DNA of 64,000 nt from Salegentibacter lacus (GCF_020164555.1 NZ_JAIQZB010000006.1:1-64000), one strand, 5' to 3'. Shown: positions 14,612 through 25,219, counted from the first letter of the stretch. The notes: generated by a model from the sequence alone, not told the origin. Numbers and translations are program-made.

Positions 14612-17581
14612 TTACATTTCCACCTCAACAGGCACTTCTTTCTCATAATTGAATAAGAAATCAATATCCATTTCCTGAACTTCTCCAAGTTTGGCTAAGG
14701 CATTCATATTTACTTCTTCTTTGTCACCAATCACTAATACATTATAATTCTGGCCTTTGATATTCTCATTAAAGAAAGTTTTAAGATCTGCCAGGCTCAT
14801 ACCCTGAATGGTTTCATACATCTCCTTACGCATATCCTTATCCAGGCCTCTTTTCTTTAAAGACTCATAGCTCCAGAAAATTGAGGTTTTAGTAATACGC
14901 TCGGCTGCAATCTTTTTAAGTGCGGCTTCTTTAGCTGCTTGAAATTGTTCTTCAGCTTCAGGCATATTGGTCATTAACTCCATCATGGCATCTACAGCCT
15001 GTGGCATTTTATTAGCCTGGGTACCAATATAGGCCATCACATAATTTGGTTTATTAACCTCTGATGCCGTCTGATAACTGGAATAAGCAGAATATGCCAG
15101 GGATTTAGATTCTCTAATTTCCTGAAAAACTATAGAAGAAAGTCCGCTACCAAAATAAGTGTTGAACAATGAAGTTGCTGCCATTTTTTCGGCATCAAAA
15201 TCCTCTCCTTTGGCTAAAAACAACATCTCACTTTGCACCATATCATAATCTACAAAGTAAACATTGCCACCGGTTTCTTTTTCAGTATAAGTTTTTGCTT
15301 CAGGGTAATCCTTTAGATCACTCTGAACTTTGTAATTTTCATCTAAAGCTGCGACAGCGTTTTCTACATCTTTTCCGTAGTAAAAAATACGCTGCTTATA
15401 ATTGCGCATATCTTTTAGCTTTTGAACCAGATCCTCCGGATTTTTTTCCTGAAGTTCTGAAGCGGTATAAATGTTTCTTAAGCGAGAATCCTCGCCATAT
15501 TTACCGTAATTCATCAAACCATTAAAAAGAATATTGCCTTTTTGGGTTTTACCATCCTGGCGCCCTTTAAGAATTTGATCTACATATTTGTCATAAGCTT
15601 CTTCATTTACAGTTGCGTTCTCCCAAAGATGATTTAAAAGTTTCATGCCTTCAGGCAAATTTTCTTTTAATCCGCTTAAGCCAACATAGGTTCTATCGGT
15701 TCCTGAATTAACAAAATAATTAATCCCAAGTTTATAGAATTCCTGTTTAACTTCTTCCGGAGAATATTTGTCGGTTCCCAAATAGTCAAGATAACCGGCT
15801 GCCAGTGCTAGCTCCTTATCATTATCCTGCCCCATATCAAAAATGAAGTAAAGATTGAAGAGATCGTTAGTTTCATTTAAAATATAGGAAACCGGAAGTC
15901 CACTTTCAGTTTCAGATTCTTTAATTGCTTCTTTGTAATCTACAAATTGTGGTTTTAATTCAGGAGATTCCGTTTTATTAAATTCAGCTATAAAATCTGA
16001 TTCTTCATCTCTGTTTAACTGAATAGGAGTAATTCCTGGATTTTCTACTTTAGCAATATTTGGGTCTTCTCCCTTTCGCTTGTAAACGGCTACGTAATTA
16101 TCCTTATAATGAGCATTGGCAAAATCTACCAGTTCTTGCTTTGAAATAGTAGCAAGTTCATCCAGGAAGTTTAAGTTTTCTTCCCACTCCTGAAAATTAA
16201 TAAATGCATCTAAATGGGCATAAGCTACTGCCGAAGCGTTTTCGTACTGACGAATTTGAGATAGTTTAAGGTCGTTTATAACTGCCTCTATAAGCCAGTC
16301 TTCAAAGTCTCCACTTTTTATTTTTTCAACTTCTCCAATCAATAAATCCTTCACTTCTTCTAAAGACTGGTCTGCCTTTGGCATTCCATAAAGCAGGTGA
16401 AAACCATAATCTTTATCAAAATTGGTGAAAGATGATGCCCGTTGTACTTTTTGCTGCTGATTAAGATTTAAATCTATTAAACCGGCTTGTGAATTTGCTA
16501 GAATATAGTCTATTAAAACTACTTTCTTCTGATCTTCACTACCAACACCATTGGTTCTGTAGGCTAAATAAACAGATTCTGAAGTTGGCCCGAAAACTTC
16601 TTTTTCTATGGGAGCTGCAATTGGTTCAGCTTCAGGAAAAGAAGGATGGTTTACTTCTTTTTGCTCATAACTTCCAAAGGCATCATTTACTTTTTGAATA
16701 GTGGAATCAAAATCTAAATCTCCAGATAAAATTACCGCCATATTATTAGGTACATAATACGTATTGAAGTAATCGTGTATAGCCTCCATTGAAGGGTTCT
16801 TTAAATGTTCTGATTCTCCAATGGTGGTTTGGGTACCATAAGGATGATTTGGGAAAAGACCTTCTAAAACCGCCTGATACTGCTTGCGCCCGTCGCTATC
16901 CTGACCTCGATTAAATTCTTCATAAACCGCTTCCAGTTCTGTATGGAATAATCTCAAAACCAACTCGCTAAAACGTTCACTTTCCACCGTTAACCAGCGA
17001 TCAAGCTCATTAGATGGAATTTTGTTCACATATACAGTTTCTTCACTGGAGGTAAATGCGTTTGTACCTTCAGAACCAAGAGAACTTACCATTTTATCAT
17101 ATTCGTTAGCGATAGATAATTTAGAGGCTTCCTGAGAAACTGAATCTATTTTACGATAAATCCTTTTCTTCTCTTCCAGATCTGTAGAACTTTTATGTTC
17201 TTCGTAAAGATTTGAGATCTCTTCTAAAAGAACCTGCTCTTTTTCCCAGTCCTGAGTTCCGATTTCGCTGGTCCCTTTAAATACCATATGCTCTAAATAA
17301 TGCGCAAGACCGGTATTATCTGCGGGATCGTAAGTAGAACCGGCTCTAACCGCAATAAGGGTTTGAATTTTGGGCTCTTCCTCATTTTTACTAAGGTAAA
17401 CCTTGAGTCCGTTGTCTAAGGTGTAAAGACGTAAACCTGTTGGGTCGTTAGCGTAGGTTACATAATTAAAGCCTGCCTCATCTGTGTGATTTTCGGAAGC
17501 TTTTTCTTCCTTTTTATCGTTATTACAAGCCGAAGCCAAAACGAATAAAAAGGCAAATAATGGTAAATAAATTTTCTTCAT
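14612..17581 (-). CDS. Exported M16 (insulinase/pitrilysin) metallopeptidase, lipoprotein
   Basis: This 989-residue protein starts at ATG 17581. The frame continues nine codons upstream, but this start gives a proper lipoprotein signal (MKKIYLPLFAFLFVLASAC, Cys19). The active-site inverted zinc motif HYLEH is at about 94-98, with the downstream Glu in the EAVYEEFNRGQ region. A second M16 half without the zinc motif follows, as usual for full-length pitrilysin-type enzymes. It is predicted to degrade peptides at the periplasmic face. A terminator follows it, and another separates it from sucD, so it is transcribed alone. Confidence 0.93.
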   Translation of the reverse strand: MKKIYLPLFAFLFVLASACNNDKKEEKASENHTDEAGFNYVTYANDPTGLRLYTLDNGLKVYLSKNEEEPKIQTLIAVRAGSTYDPADNTGLAHYLEHMVFKGTSEIGTQDWEKEQVLLEEISNLYEEHKSSTDLEEKKRIYRKIDSVSQEASKLSIANEYDKMVSSLGSEGTNAFTSSEETVYVNKIPSNELDRWLTVESERFSELVLRLFHTELEAVYEEFNRGQDSDGRKQYQAVLEGLFPNHPYGTQTTIGESEHLKNPSMEAIHDYFNTYYVPNNMAVILSGDLDFDSTIQKVNDAFGSYEQKEVNHPSFPEAEPIAAPIEKEVFGPTSESVYLAYRTNGVGSEDQKKVVLIDYILANSQAGLIDLNLNQQQKVQRASSFTNFDKDYGFHLLYGMPKADQSLEEVKDLLIGEVEKIKSGDFEDWLIEAVINDLKLSQIRQYENASAVAYAHLDAFINFQEWEENLNFLDELATISKQELVDFANAHYKDNYVAVYKRKGEDPNIAKVENPGITPIQLNRDEESDFIAEFNKTESPELKPQFVDYKEAIKESETESGLPVSYILNETNDLFNLYFIFDMGQDNDKELALAAGYLDYLGTDKYSPEEVKQEFYKLGINYFVNSGTDRTYVGLSGLKENLPEGMKLLNHLWENATVNEEAYDKYVDQILKGRQDGKTQKGNILFNGLMNYGKYGEDSRLRNIYTASELQEKNPEDLVQKLKDMRNYKQRIFYYGKDVENAVAALDENYKVQSDLKDYPEAKTYTEKETGGNVYFVDYDMVQSEMLFLAKGEDFDAEKMAATSLFNTYFGSGLSSIVFQEIRESKSLAYSAYSSYQTASEVNKPNYVMAYIGTQANKMPQAVDAMMELMTNMPEAEEQFQAAKEAALKKIAAERITKTSIFWSYESLKKRGLDKDMRKEMYETIQGMSLADLKTFFNENIKGQNYNVLVIGDKEEVNMNALAKLGEVQEMDIDFLFNYEKEVPVEVEM

Positions 17582-17599
17582 ACTAAATAAAAATTGGTT

Positions 17600-17641
17600 A
17601 AAAAACAAAAAGTTCGCTAATGTTAGACATCAGCGAACTTA
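17600..17641 (-). terminator. Terminator after sucD
   Basis: The minus strand has AAGTTCGCT and AGCGAACTT arms (17632-17640 and 17610-17618) followed by TTTTTGTTTTTT. It lies about 30 bases beyond the sucD stop codon. Confidence 0.88.
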
Positions 17642-17672
17642 AAACGTTACATTTTTATTTAGATTTTCACAA

Positions 17673-18548
17673 TTAGCCTTTCATAACCTCGGCTACTTTT
17701 TTGCCAATTTCTGCTGGAGAATCAACAACGTGAATTCCATTTTCTTTAAGAATAGCTTTTTTGGCTTGCGCAGTATCTTCGCTTCCGCCAACAATTGCTC
17801 CGGCGTGACCCATTGTACGTCCTGCTGGTGCAGTTTCCCCTGCGATAAAACCTACAACCGGTTTTCTGTTTCCGTTTTCTTTAATCCAGGTAGCAGCATC
17901 TGCTTCTAACTGACCACCGATTTCACCAATCATTACGATACACTCGGTTTCTTCATCATTCATCAGTAATTCTACAGCTTCTTTTGTTGTAGTTCCAATA
18001 ATTGGATCTCCACCAATTCCAATAGCAGTAGTAATTCCAAGACCTTGTTTTACAACCTGATCGGCAGCTTCATAAGTTAATGTACCTGATTTAGATACAA
18101 TTCCTACTTTTCCTTTTTTGAAAACAAAACCTGGCATAATACCAACTTTTGCTTCTCCCGGAGTAATTACCCCCGGACAGTTAGGACCTACCAAACGGCA
18201 ATCCTTATCTTGAATATAATCGTAAGCTTTTACCATATCGGCCACAGGAATACCTTCTGTAATTGTAATAATCACTTTAATTCCTGCATCGGCAGCTTCC
18301 ATAATTGCATCAGCAGCGAAAGCTGGCGGCACAAAGATTATAGAAACATCTGCTCCCGTTTTTTCAACAGCATCAGAAACTGTATTGAAAACCGGTTTGT
18401 TAAGGTGTTTTTGACCTCCTTTACCCGGAGTTACACCTCCAACAACGTTGGTTCCGTATTCTATCATTTGTTCAGCGTGAAATGTACCTTCGCTACCGGT
18501 AAATCCCTGAACTATTATTTTTGAATTTTTATTGACTAAAACGCTCAT
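17673..18548 (-). CDS. sucD: Succinyl-CoA synthetase, alpha subunit
   Basis: This 291-residue subunit binds CoA through an N-terminal Rossmann domain ([12 protein letters not shown]) and carries the phosphohistidine in [11 protein letters not shown] (His248). [11 protein letters not shown] and the KSGTLTYE loop are typical. It converts succinyl-CoA to succinate with nucleotide phosphorylation in the TCA cycle. The beta subunit gene sucC is not in the window, so the two are unlinked here. TACTTTTG, a -7-like element, lies at 18572-18579 on the minus strand, suggesting its own promoter. Confidence 0.97.
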   Translation of the reverse strand: MSVLVNKNSKIIVQGFTGSEGTFHAEQMIEYGTNVVGGVTPGKGGQKHLNKPVFNTVSDAVEKTGADVSIIFVPPAFAADAIMEAADAGIKVIITITEGIPVADMVKAYDYIQDKDCRLVGPNCPGVITPGEAKVGIMPGFVFKKGKVGIVSKSGTLTYEAADQVVKQGLGITTAIGIGGDPIIGTTTKEAVELLMNDEETECIVMIGEIGGQLEADAATWIKENGNRKPVVGFIAGETAPAGRTMGHAGAIVGGSEDTAQAKKAILKENGIHVVDSPAEIGKKVAEVMKG

Positions 18549-18687
18549 AAATTTTTTGATTTTTGCGATTACAAAAGTAGGTTTTTAAATATAAAACCTA
18601 AAGTTTTTGATTGGTTTATTAGGGCTTATGTCTTAAAATTGAACTAAAGTTTTAGCTTTAAAACCATTTTAAGAATATAGTTAAGAT

Positions 18688-19083
18688 TTAAGACCAGGGA
18701 CTTTCGTCTATCTCTTCACCAAGTTGTGAGATTTGCACGCCCTTAAAGAGTTTGTCGTCTTTTAATTCCCAAATGGCCATAAAATGCGCAAGAGGCATTT
18801 CCTCATCGGGGTTTTCTATGGTTTTTACGTGATAAGTAAATTGAATAGCAATTTGATGCCCTTCTTCTACGGTTTTTTCAACTTCGGCTTTAAGCGATTC
18901 GTAGTTTTTGGCCATATCATCCCTTAAAGATAGGATTTCATTAAAATCTAACTTTTTAAGTCCGGTTGTACCATACCAGGTAAGAGCTACATTGGGATGC
19001 AAATAATTGTCTAATATATCTTTTTCCCCATTAAATAAGGAAGTATAAAATTTCTCAACAATATCTTTACTTCTTAAGCCCAT
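18688..19083 (-). CDS. NTF2/SnoaL-like small protein
   Basis: This 131-residue protein has the cone-fold pattern of the NTF2/SnoaL superfamily. Helices around KDIVEKFYTSLFNGEKDILDN are followed by strands with VALTWYGTTGLKKL and AIQFTYHVKTIENPDEE. No catalytic set can be assigned. The gene starts six bases after the lpxD-like gene and is probably translated from the same mRNA. A conserved place beside sucD in flavobacteria would point to a housekeeping link, but the function is unknown. Confidence 0.75.
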   Translation of the reverse strand: MGLRSKDIVEKFYTSLFNGEKDILDNYLHPNVALTWYGTTGLKKLDFNEILSLRDDMAKNYESLKAEVEKTVEEGHQIAIQFTYHVKTIENPDEEMPLAHFMAIWELKDDKLFKGVQISQLGEEIDESPWS

Positions 19084-19089
19084 AGTATT

Positions 19090-20019
19090 TTATTTTAATT
19101 TGTCCAGCAATTTAGGTAATTGCCTTAAGAGTGCCAATTCTTTTAATTTGGCCCTAGCTTCCATTGCCGGATTTCCGGTATAAATTTTATTAGCTTTGGT
19201 AGATTTCGTAATTCCGGCTTTTCCCATAAGTACACCGCCTTTTTCGACAGTTATTCCACTTCGCATTCCAACCTGGCCCCAAACGGTTACTTCGTCTTCA
19301 ATAGTTACCGCACCGGCAATTCCTACCTGGCTCGCGATAAGACATTTTCTTCCAATTACACTATCGTGACCAACCTGGATTAAATTATCCAGTTTAGTAC
19401 CTTCTTTAATGGTAGTGTCTCCGGTCACACCTTTATCTATTGTGCAGTTCGCACCAATTTCTACATTGTCTTCTATAACTACACGTCCACCAGATCTTAA
19501 TTTATCAAAACCTTCCGGCCTGGTTTTATAATAAAAAGCATCACCTCCTAGAACAGTTCCGGAATGAATTATTACATTATTTCCAATCACCGCATTATCG
19601 TAGATACTCACATTAGAATGGATAAGACAATTACTACCAATTTTCACATTATTGCCGATAAAAGTATTGGGCTGAATATGTGTGCCTTCACCTATTTGAG
19701 CTGAATCTGAAATAGATTTTTCTGCTTTTTTAAAAGGCTTAAAATATTGAGTAAGTTTATTAAAATCTGAAAATGGATCTTCTGAAATTAGCAAAGCTTT
19801 CCCTTCTGGACAATCCACTTTCTTATTGATTAAAATTACAGTGGCGGCAGAATTTAAAGCTTTGTCGTAATATTTTGGATGATCTACAAAAACAATATCG
19901 CCGGGTGTCACCACGTGAATCTCGTTCATTCCCAACACCGGAAAATTAGCATCTCCAATATATTGAGCATCAATAATAGTGGCAATTTGTTGCAGCGTAT
20001 GTTCTTGTGGAAATTTCAT
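19090..20019 (-). CDS. Second LpxD-like acyltransferase
   Basis: This 309-residue protein has an N-terminal UDP-sugar-binding-like domain (about 1-100). A left-handed beta-helix of hexapeptide repeats follows (about 100-270, such as IGEGTHIQPNTFIGNNVKIG), then a C-terminal helix (ARAKLKELALLRQLPKLLDKL). His in IQVGHDSVIG matches the catalytic His of LpxD. It differs strongly from the other LpxD at 22937-23965, so it may acylate a different UDP-sugar or modify lipid A in another way. It is separated from efp by a palindromic repeat. Confidence 0.85.
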   Translation of the reverse strand: MKFPQEHTLQQIATIIDAQYIGDANFPVLGMNEIHVVTPGDIVFVDHPKYYDKALNSAATVILINKKVDCPEGKALLISEDPFSDFNKLTQYFKPFKKAEKSISDSAQIGEGTHIQPNTFIGNNVKIGSNCLIHSNVSIYDNAVIGNNVIIHSGTVLGGDAFYYKTRPEGFDKLRSGGRVVIEDNVEIGANCTIDKGVTGDTTIKEGTKLDNLIQVGHDSVIGRKCLIASQVGIAGAVTIEDEVTVWGQVGMRSGITVEKGGVLMGKAGITKSTKANKIYTGNPAMEARAKLKELALLRQLPKLLDKLK

Positions 20020-20060
20020 AGATTTAAATTAGTAAGAAGTTTACTGACCGATCTTATTTT

Positions 20061-20142
20061 CGTCAAGCTGAACTTGTTTCAGCTTCTAACATGAATATTA
20101 ATTTTCATAGAGGCTAGATCCTGAAATAAATTCAGAATGACG
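20061..20142. repeat. Two-halved palindromic element in the efp-lpxD2 spacer
   Basis: The left half is CGTCAAGCTGAAC...TTCAGCTTCTAA and the right half is TAGATCCTGAA...TTCAGAATGACG. The flanks GATCTTATTTT and GATCTTAAA are also similar to the copy at 31428. Confidence 0.8.
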
Positions 20143-20179
20143 ATCTTAAAAATCTTTCAATCCACTATTCTTGAAAAAA

Positions 20180-20746
20180 TTATTCTTTAATTCTTTCTTT
20201 ATAAGTACCTTTTTCGGTTTCAATTCTAACTTTATCACCTTCATTGATAAATAACGGAACATTTACTTCAGCTCCCGTTTCAACCGTTGCCGGTTTAGTC
20301 GCATTTGTTGCGGTGTTTCCTTTAAGTCCGGGTTCAGTGTGGGTTACTTCTAAAACAACACTCGCAGGCATTTCTACGGAAAGCGGCGCATTATCTTCAG
20401 TATTGATAATTACGGTAACCACTTCACCTTCTTTTAAAAGTTTTGGTTGATCTAAAACACTTTCAACCAAACGAATTTGGGTATAATCTTCAACATTCAT
20501 AAAATGATAGAATTCGCCATCATTATACAAATACTGAAACTTATGAGTTTCTACACGAACATCTTCTATCTTATGCCCGGCAGAAAAAGTATTTTCAATA
20601 ACTTTTCCGGTGGTTACACTTTTAAGCTTTGTTCTAACAAAAGCAGGCCCTTTTCCTGGCTTTACGTGTAAAAATTCAGTTATCTTATAAATATCGTGGT
20701 TGTAACGAATACATAGTCCGTTTCTAATATCACTTGTACTAGCCAT
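20180..20746 (-). CDS. efp: Translation elongation factor P
   Basis: This 188-residue factor relieves ribosome stalling at polyproline. It has three beta-barrel domains. The N-terminal loop KPGKGPAFVRTKLK carries the tip Lys that may be modified, and the C-terminal domain has GAEVNVPLFINEGDKVRIETEKGTY-like residues. It is nine bases downstream of lpxA, so it belongs to the lpx transcription unit. Confidence 0.97.
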   Translation of the reverse strand: MASTSDIRNGLCIRYNHDIYKITEFLHVKPGKGPAFVRTKLKSVTTGKVIENTFSAGHKIEDVRVETHKFQYLYNDGEFYHFMNVEDYTQIRLVESVLDQPKLLKEGEVVTVIINTEDNAPLSVEMPASVVLEVTHTEPGLKGNTATNATKPATVETGAEVNVPLFINEGDKVRIETEKGTYKERIKE

Positions 20747-20755
20747 TATTTCGTT

Positions 20756-21541
20756 TTAATTAGAGCTAAAGTATCCTTTCATGATACCTCGCTGTGAGTT
20801 TTTAATGAATTCCAAAATTTCGTCTCTTTCAGCGGTTGCCTGCATTTCAGCTTCAATAATTGCAACAGCCTGAGAATTATTATAGTTTTTCTGATATAAA
20901 ATTCTGTAAATATCCTGTATCTCCCGAATTTTATCGGTAGTAAACCCTCTTCGGCGTAAACCAATAGAATTAATACCAACATAAGATAAGGGTTCTCGTC
21001 CCGCTTTTACAAACGGTGGAACATCTTTTCTTACCAAAGATCCCCCGGTAACAAAAGCGTGCCTTCCTATACTACAGAACTGCTGGATAGCTGCCATTCC
21101 AGCAAGAATAACGTAATCACCAACATTTATATGACCGGCAAGTGTACTATTGTTGGAAAAGATACAATTATCTCCAACAATACAATCGTGTGCAATATGG
21201 CAATAAGCCATAATCCAACAATTTTTACCTATTACCGTTTTCATTCGGTCTGTGGTACCACGATTAATGGTTACACATTCCCTAATTGTAGTATTATCTC
21301 CAATAACCGTAATGGTATCTTCATCATCAAACTTTTTATCCTGCGGAATAGCAGAAATAACGGCTCCCGGAAAAATACTGCAATTCTTTCCAATTCGGGC
21401 ACCTTCCATTATAGTTACGTTAGATCCTATCCAGGTTCCTTCGCCAATTACTACATTGTTATGGATAGTGGTAAAAGGTTCTATCACTACGTTTTTAGCA
21501 ATTTTGGCTCCCGGATGTACGTAAGCTAAAGGCTGGTTCAT
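20756..21541 (-). CDS. lpxA: UDP-N-acetylglucosamine O-acyltransferase
   Basis: This 261-residue hexapeptide-repeat trimer catalyses the first step of lipid A synthesis. The start at ATG 21541 (MNQPLAYVHPGAKIAKN) is chosen over upstream in-frame codons, because it gives the family N-terminus and leaves a 5-base gap to lpxC-fabZ. The catalytic His lies in MAYCHIAHDCIVGDN, and the C-terminal helical domain begins near VGINSIGLRRRGF. The gene is in the usual lpxD-lpxC/fabZ-lpxA order. Confidence 0.96.
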   Translation of the reverse strand: MNQPLAYVHPGAKIAKNVVIEPFTTIHNNVVIGEGTWIGSNVTIMEGARIGKNCSIFPGAVISAIPQDKKFDDEDTITVIGDNTTIRECVTINRGTTDRMKTVIGKNCWIMAYCHIAHDCIVGDNCIFSNNSTLAGHINVGDYVILAGMAAIQQFCSIGRHAFVTGGSLVRKDVPPFVKAGREPLSYVGINSIGLRRRGFTTDKIREIQDIYRILYQKNYNNSQAVAIIEAEMQATAERDEILEFIKNSQRGIMKGYFSSN

Positions 21542-21546
21542 ATTTT

Positions 21547-22947
21547 TTATTTTGATTTTACAATTTGCGCCATAAGTACGGCTTCGGTAGCCAGTTTTCC
21601 ATTTACATAAGCGTAGCCCTGCATTTGGCAAATGCCACGTCTAATAGGCGCAAGTAATTCTAATTTGAATATTAAAGTATCTCCAGGTACTACCTGTTGT
21701 TTAAATCTCACATTATCTATTTTCATAAAATAAGTAAGATAGTTTTCGGGATCGGGCACAGATTTTAAAGCAAGTATTCCACCTGTTTGGGCCATAGCCT
21801 CCACCTGAAGTACACCAGGCATTACTGGTTTCCCCGGGAAATGTCCCACGAAGAATGGCTCATTCATCGTTACGTTCTTCAAACCAATAACGCAGGTATC
21901 TGTACAGCTATAAATCTTGTCAACAAGGAGAAATGGCGATCTATGAGGCAAAATATCCATAATGTCTGTCACATCCATCAACGGCTTTTGATCATAATCT
22001 ATCTTCGGAACGTTATTTCTCTTTTCAGCTTTAATTATTTTAGCTAATTTTTTGGCAAACTGGGTATTTACATAATGTCCCGGTTTGTTCGCGATTACTT
22101 TTCCGCGAATTCGAGTTCCTACTAATGCTAAATCTCCTACAACATCTAAAAGTTTATGACGCGCGGCTTCGTTAGGATAATGTAACGTTAAATTATCCAG
22201 AATTCCGTTTTGCTTTACCGAAATATCATCGCGATTAAAGGCAATGCGAAGTTTTTTAAAGGTTTCTTCGTTGATCTCTTTATCTACATAAACAATAGCA
22301 TTGTTGAGATCACCTCCTTTAATTAATCCGTGATCCAATAAAGATTCAAGCTCATGTAAAAAGCTGAAAGTTCTTGCATTCGCAATTTCATCTTTAAACT
22401 CCGACAGGTGTGAAATGGTGGCGTTTTGCGTACCCAAAACTTTAGTTTCAAAGTCTACCATAGTGGTTACCTGGTATTCTTCTGCTGGCATAACAATTAT
22501 TTCGCTTCCGCTTTCATCGTCGTGGTAAGTGATCACTTCCTCTACAATAAATTCTTCACGCTCAGCTTCCTGAGCAACTACTCCGGCTTTTTCCAGAGCT
22601 TCAACGAAAAATTTTGAAGAACCATCCATAATTGGAGGTTCTGATGCATTTAATTCAATTAAAATATTATCTATATCCATACCCACACAAGCGGCAAGTA
22701 CGTGTTCGGAAGTTTGAATTTTAACCCCTTTTTTCTCAAGATTAGTTCCTCTTTGAGTATTTACCACATAACTAACATCTGCTTCAATTTCCGGTTCTCC
22801 TTCCAGATCTATCCTTTTAAAAACATAACCGGTATTTTCTGAAGCAGGTTTAAAAGTCATTTTAACTTTTTGACCGGTATGAAGTCCAACCCCTTCAAGA
22901 GAAATCTCCCGATCTATAGTATGTTGTTTCGCCTGTTTATAAGCCAT
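21547..22947 (-). CDS. lpxC-fabZ: Bifunctional LpxC deacetylase / FabZ dehydratase
   Basis: This 466-residue fusion has LpxC at about 1-305 and FabZ at about 320-466. LpxC shows the zinc-site region [34 protein letters not shown] and the late His-Lys-x-x-Asp in [15 protein letters not shown]. FabZ shows [11 protein letters not shown] and the catalytic His-Glu in [20 protein letters not shown]. It joins committed lipid A synthesis to hydroxyacyl-ACP dehydration in a single chain. The fusion is characteristic of Bacteroidetes. It overlaps lpxD by 11 bases, implying coupled translation. Confidence 0.97.
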   Translation of the reverse strand: MAYKQAKQHTIDREISLEGVGLHTGQKVKMTFKPASENTGYVFKRIDLEGEPEIEADVSYVVNTQRGTNLEKKGVKIQTSEHVLAACVGMDIDNILIELNASEPPIMDGSSKFFVEALEKAGVVAQEAEREEFIVEEVITYHDDESGSEIIVMPAEEYQVTTMVDFETKVLGTQNATISHLSEFKDEIANARTFSFLHELESLLDHGLIKGGDLNNAIVYVDKEINEETFKKLRIAFNRDDISVKQNGILDNLTLHYPNEAARHKLLDVVGDLALVGTRIRGKVIANKPGHYVNTQFAKKLAKIIKAEKRNNVPKIDYDQKPLMDVTDIMDILPHRSPFLLVDKIYSCTDTCVIGLKNVTMNEPFFVGHFPGKPVMPGVLQVEAMAQTGGILALKSVPDPENYLTYFMKIDNVRFKQQVVPGDTLIFKLELLAPIRRGICQMQGYAYVNGKLATEAVLMAQIVKSK

Positions 22948-23965
22948 TATTAATCTTTTTTTCTAATTGGTTTAATGTATCTATGGTTTTAGGTAAGTTT
23001 TTAAAGTGAACATAAGATTTAGCAAAATCTCCATAACCAAATGCGGGAGAACCCTGCAGTATTTCATCATCTTTCACATTTCGACCGATACCCGACTGAG
23101 CCTGAATTTTTACTCGATCTCCTATCTGCAAGTGTCCTGCTATTCCAGCCTGCCCACCAATTAGACAGTTCTTACCAATTTTGGTAGATCCTGCAATTCC
23201 GGTTTGTGCGGCGATGGCAGTATTAGATCCAATTTCAACATTATGGGCAATCTGTATCTGGTTATCAAGTTTCACTCCTTCTCTTATAATAGTAGAACCT
23301 AAAGTAGCACGATCTATTGTTGTACCGGCCCCAATATCTACATTATCTTCTATAATTACATTCCCAATTTGGGGAACTTTGGTATATTTTCCGTTTTCAT
23401 CAGGACTAAAACCAAAACCATCAGCGCCAACTATTGCTCCGCTATGTAATACACAAGTACTACCAATAACTGTTTCTGAATACACTTTTACCCCTGGAAA
23501 AATTATTACATCGTTCCCGATTTTCACATTATCCCCGATGTACACATTAGGATAAATTTTTACATTATCGCCAATTTTTACGTTATCACCAATATATGCG
23601 AATGCACCTAAATAAAGATTTTCTCCAAATTTTGCTGAATCTGAAACAAAACTGGGTTGTTCAATTCCCTGCTTGTTTAATTTTATTTGGTTATAATATT
23701 CCAGTAACTTAGAAAATGCTTTGTAAGCATCCTTAACCTTTATTAAGGTAGTTGTTATTGGTTCTTCAGCTTTAAAATCACCATTTACAATGGTTATAGA
23801 AGCCTGGGTAGTATATATGTAAGAAGTATATTTTGGATTGCTTAAAAAGGTAAGAGAACCTTCTCCTCCTTCTTCAATTTTAGCTAATTCAGATACTTCG
23901 ACCTCGGGATCGCCCTCAATTTTTCCGTCGAGAATCTCTGCTATTTGTGCTGCTGTAAATTTCAT
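22937..23965 (-). CDS. lpxD: UDP-3-O-(3-hydroxyacyl)glucosamine N-acyltransferase
   Basis: This 342-residue enzyme catalyses the third step of lipid A synthesis. The N-terminal domain (about 1-100) has [13 protein letters not shown], and the beta-helix follows ([21 protein letters not shown]). [15 protein letters not shown] and the catalytic His in [16 protein letters not shown] match classical LpxD, so this is the true lpxD rather than the paralogue at 19090. A TACTTTTG element at 23971-23978 on the minus strand is very close to the ATG. It may mark a leaderless promoter or be chance. Confidence 0.95.
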   Translation of the reverse strand: MKFTAAQIAEILDGKIEGDPEVEVSELAKIEEGGEGSLTFLSNPKYTSYIYTTQASITIVNGDFKAEEPITTTLIKVKDAYKAFSKLLEYYNQIKLNKQGIEQPSFVSDSAKFGENLYLGAFAYIGDNVKIGDNVKIYPNVYIGDNVKIGNDVIIFPGVKVYSETVIGSTCVLHSGAIVGADGFGFSPDENGKYTKVPQIGNVIIEDNVDIGAGTTIDRATLGSTIIREGVKLDNQIQIAHNVEIGSNTAIAAQTGIAGSTKIGKNCLIGGQAGIAGHLQIGDRVKIQAQSGIGRNVKDDEILQGSPAFGYGDFAKSYVHFKNLPKTIDTLNQLEKKINNGL

Positions 23966-23989
23966 TCTGGCAAAAGTAAAAAAAAAGCG

Positions 23990-25219
23990 TTAATGTTTGG
24001 CCTTCGGGTAGCACATATAATACTTAACCACGGTTTTTGAAAGTGCTTTTAAATTCAACTGGTCTGATGCTTTGGCTACATCACTAATCTTTCCGTTCTT
24101 ATGTAAGATATTTATATTATTGTTTTCACTTTTATAAGCAGTATTGGTAACTTCACCACTAAAAACAAAATAATCGGCTTCTTTTGCTGAAATATTTTCT
24201 TTCTCCTGAAGTGCTTTTCGGCGTTTTTCAAGTTTTTCTATAGAAGGTTTTTTCTTCTTAATCTTTACTTTTAACAGCTCCCGGTTTATAATCATATTGC
24301 ATAAATTACTCAGCACAAAATCGTCGTGATCCTGCCATTCTTTCATTGCCGAAATAATATCATAATCGTCTAAGCGAGCAAAAATGGATAAGGTTTCCGA
24401 AGAAAAATTCTCCGGACCTATTTTATTGTATAGAAAATAAGAAAGTGCCTTACTCGCATTTAATTTCTCTCCTTTTTCAACAAGTTCTTTAGCGCGTTTT
24501 AAAACCCTGATTAAAAGTTGTTCGGCAACAAGACTGGTTTTATGCAAGTAAACCTGCCAGTACATTAACCTTCTGGCTACTAGAAATTTTTCTACTGAAT
24601 AGATCCCTTTTTCCTCAATAACCAAATCATCATCAACCACATTCAACATCGTGATTAGACGTTCACTGTTAATGTTTCCTTCAGCGGCACCGGTATAAAA
24701 ACTATCGCGTTTTAAATAATCAAGCCTATCCATATCCAGTTGACTCGAGATTAACTGATTTAAAAATCTTCGGTTATAGGTTCCGCGAAAAATTTGAAGT
24801 GCCAGCGTTAAACTTTGGTTAAAGTCACGGTTCATTTCTTCCATAAAAAGCAAAGAAATACTTTCGTGATCAACGCCTTCTACAATACTATGTTCCATCG
24901 CGTGAGAGAAAGGTCCGTGGCCAATATCGTGTAATAAAATGGCAATTTGCAAGGCCTCTTCTTCGGCTTCAGAAATCATAACCCCTTTATGCCGAAGTAT
25001 CTGCACTGCTTTCTGCATTAAATGCACACAACCTATCGCGTGATGAAAACGGGTATGATGCGCACCGGGATAAACCAGATATGACATTCCCATTTGCGAA
25101 ATTCTACGCAGCCGTTGAAAGTAAGGATGCTCAATAATACTGAAGATTCGCTCACTCGGGATGGTAATAAATCCGTAAATTGGATCGTTTAATATTTTGA
25201 GTTTATTAGTTGAAATCAA
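23990..25219 (-). CDS. HD-domain phosphohydrolase
   Basis: This 409-residue protein of the dGTPase/SAMHD-like HD superfamily has metal ligands in HHTRFHHAIGC, LLHDIGHGPFSHAMEH and the Asp in SQLDMDRLDYLKRDSFY. The start codon appears to be TTG (25219), giving ISTNKLKILNDPIYGFI. No ATG is available before the conserved N-terminus. A TATCTTTG element at 25244-25251 (minus strand) fits a promoter. The substrate is not known, though nucleotide hydrolysis is likely. It precedes the lpx genes by 24 bases and could be cotranscribed with them. Confidence 0.88.
   Translation of the reverse strand: MISTNKLKILNDPIYGFITIPSERIFSIIEHPYFQRLRRISQMGMSYLVYPGAHHTRFHHAIGCVHLMQKAVQILRHKGVMISEAEEEALQIAILLHDIGHGPFSHAMEHSIVEGVDHESISLLFMEEMNRDFNQSLTLALQIFRGTYNRRFLNQLISSQLDMDRLDYLKRDSFYTGAAEGNINSERLITMLNVVDDDLVIEEKGIYSVEKFLVARRLMYWQVYLHKTSLVAEQLLIRVLKRAKELVEKGEKLNASKALSYFLYNKIGPENFSSETLSIFARLDDYDIISAMKEWQDHDDFVLSNLCNMIINRELLKVKIKKKKPSIEKLEKRRKALQEKENISAKEADYFVFSGEVTNTAYKSENNNINILHKNGKISDVAKASDQLNLKALSKTVVKYYMCYPKAKH

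Noticed and set aside
15169-15525. 118-residue plus-strand frame within the M16 peptidase
   Set aside because: Antisense shadow. The M16 frame is supported by its zinc motif and length.
21059-21529. Plus-strand frame of 156 residues within lpxA
   Set aside because: Shadow of the hexapeptide-repeat coding sequence. Its Ser/Asn/Thr-rich composition comes from the periodic repeats.
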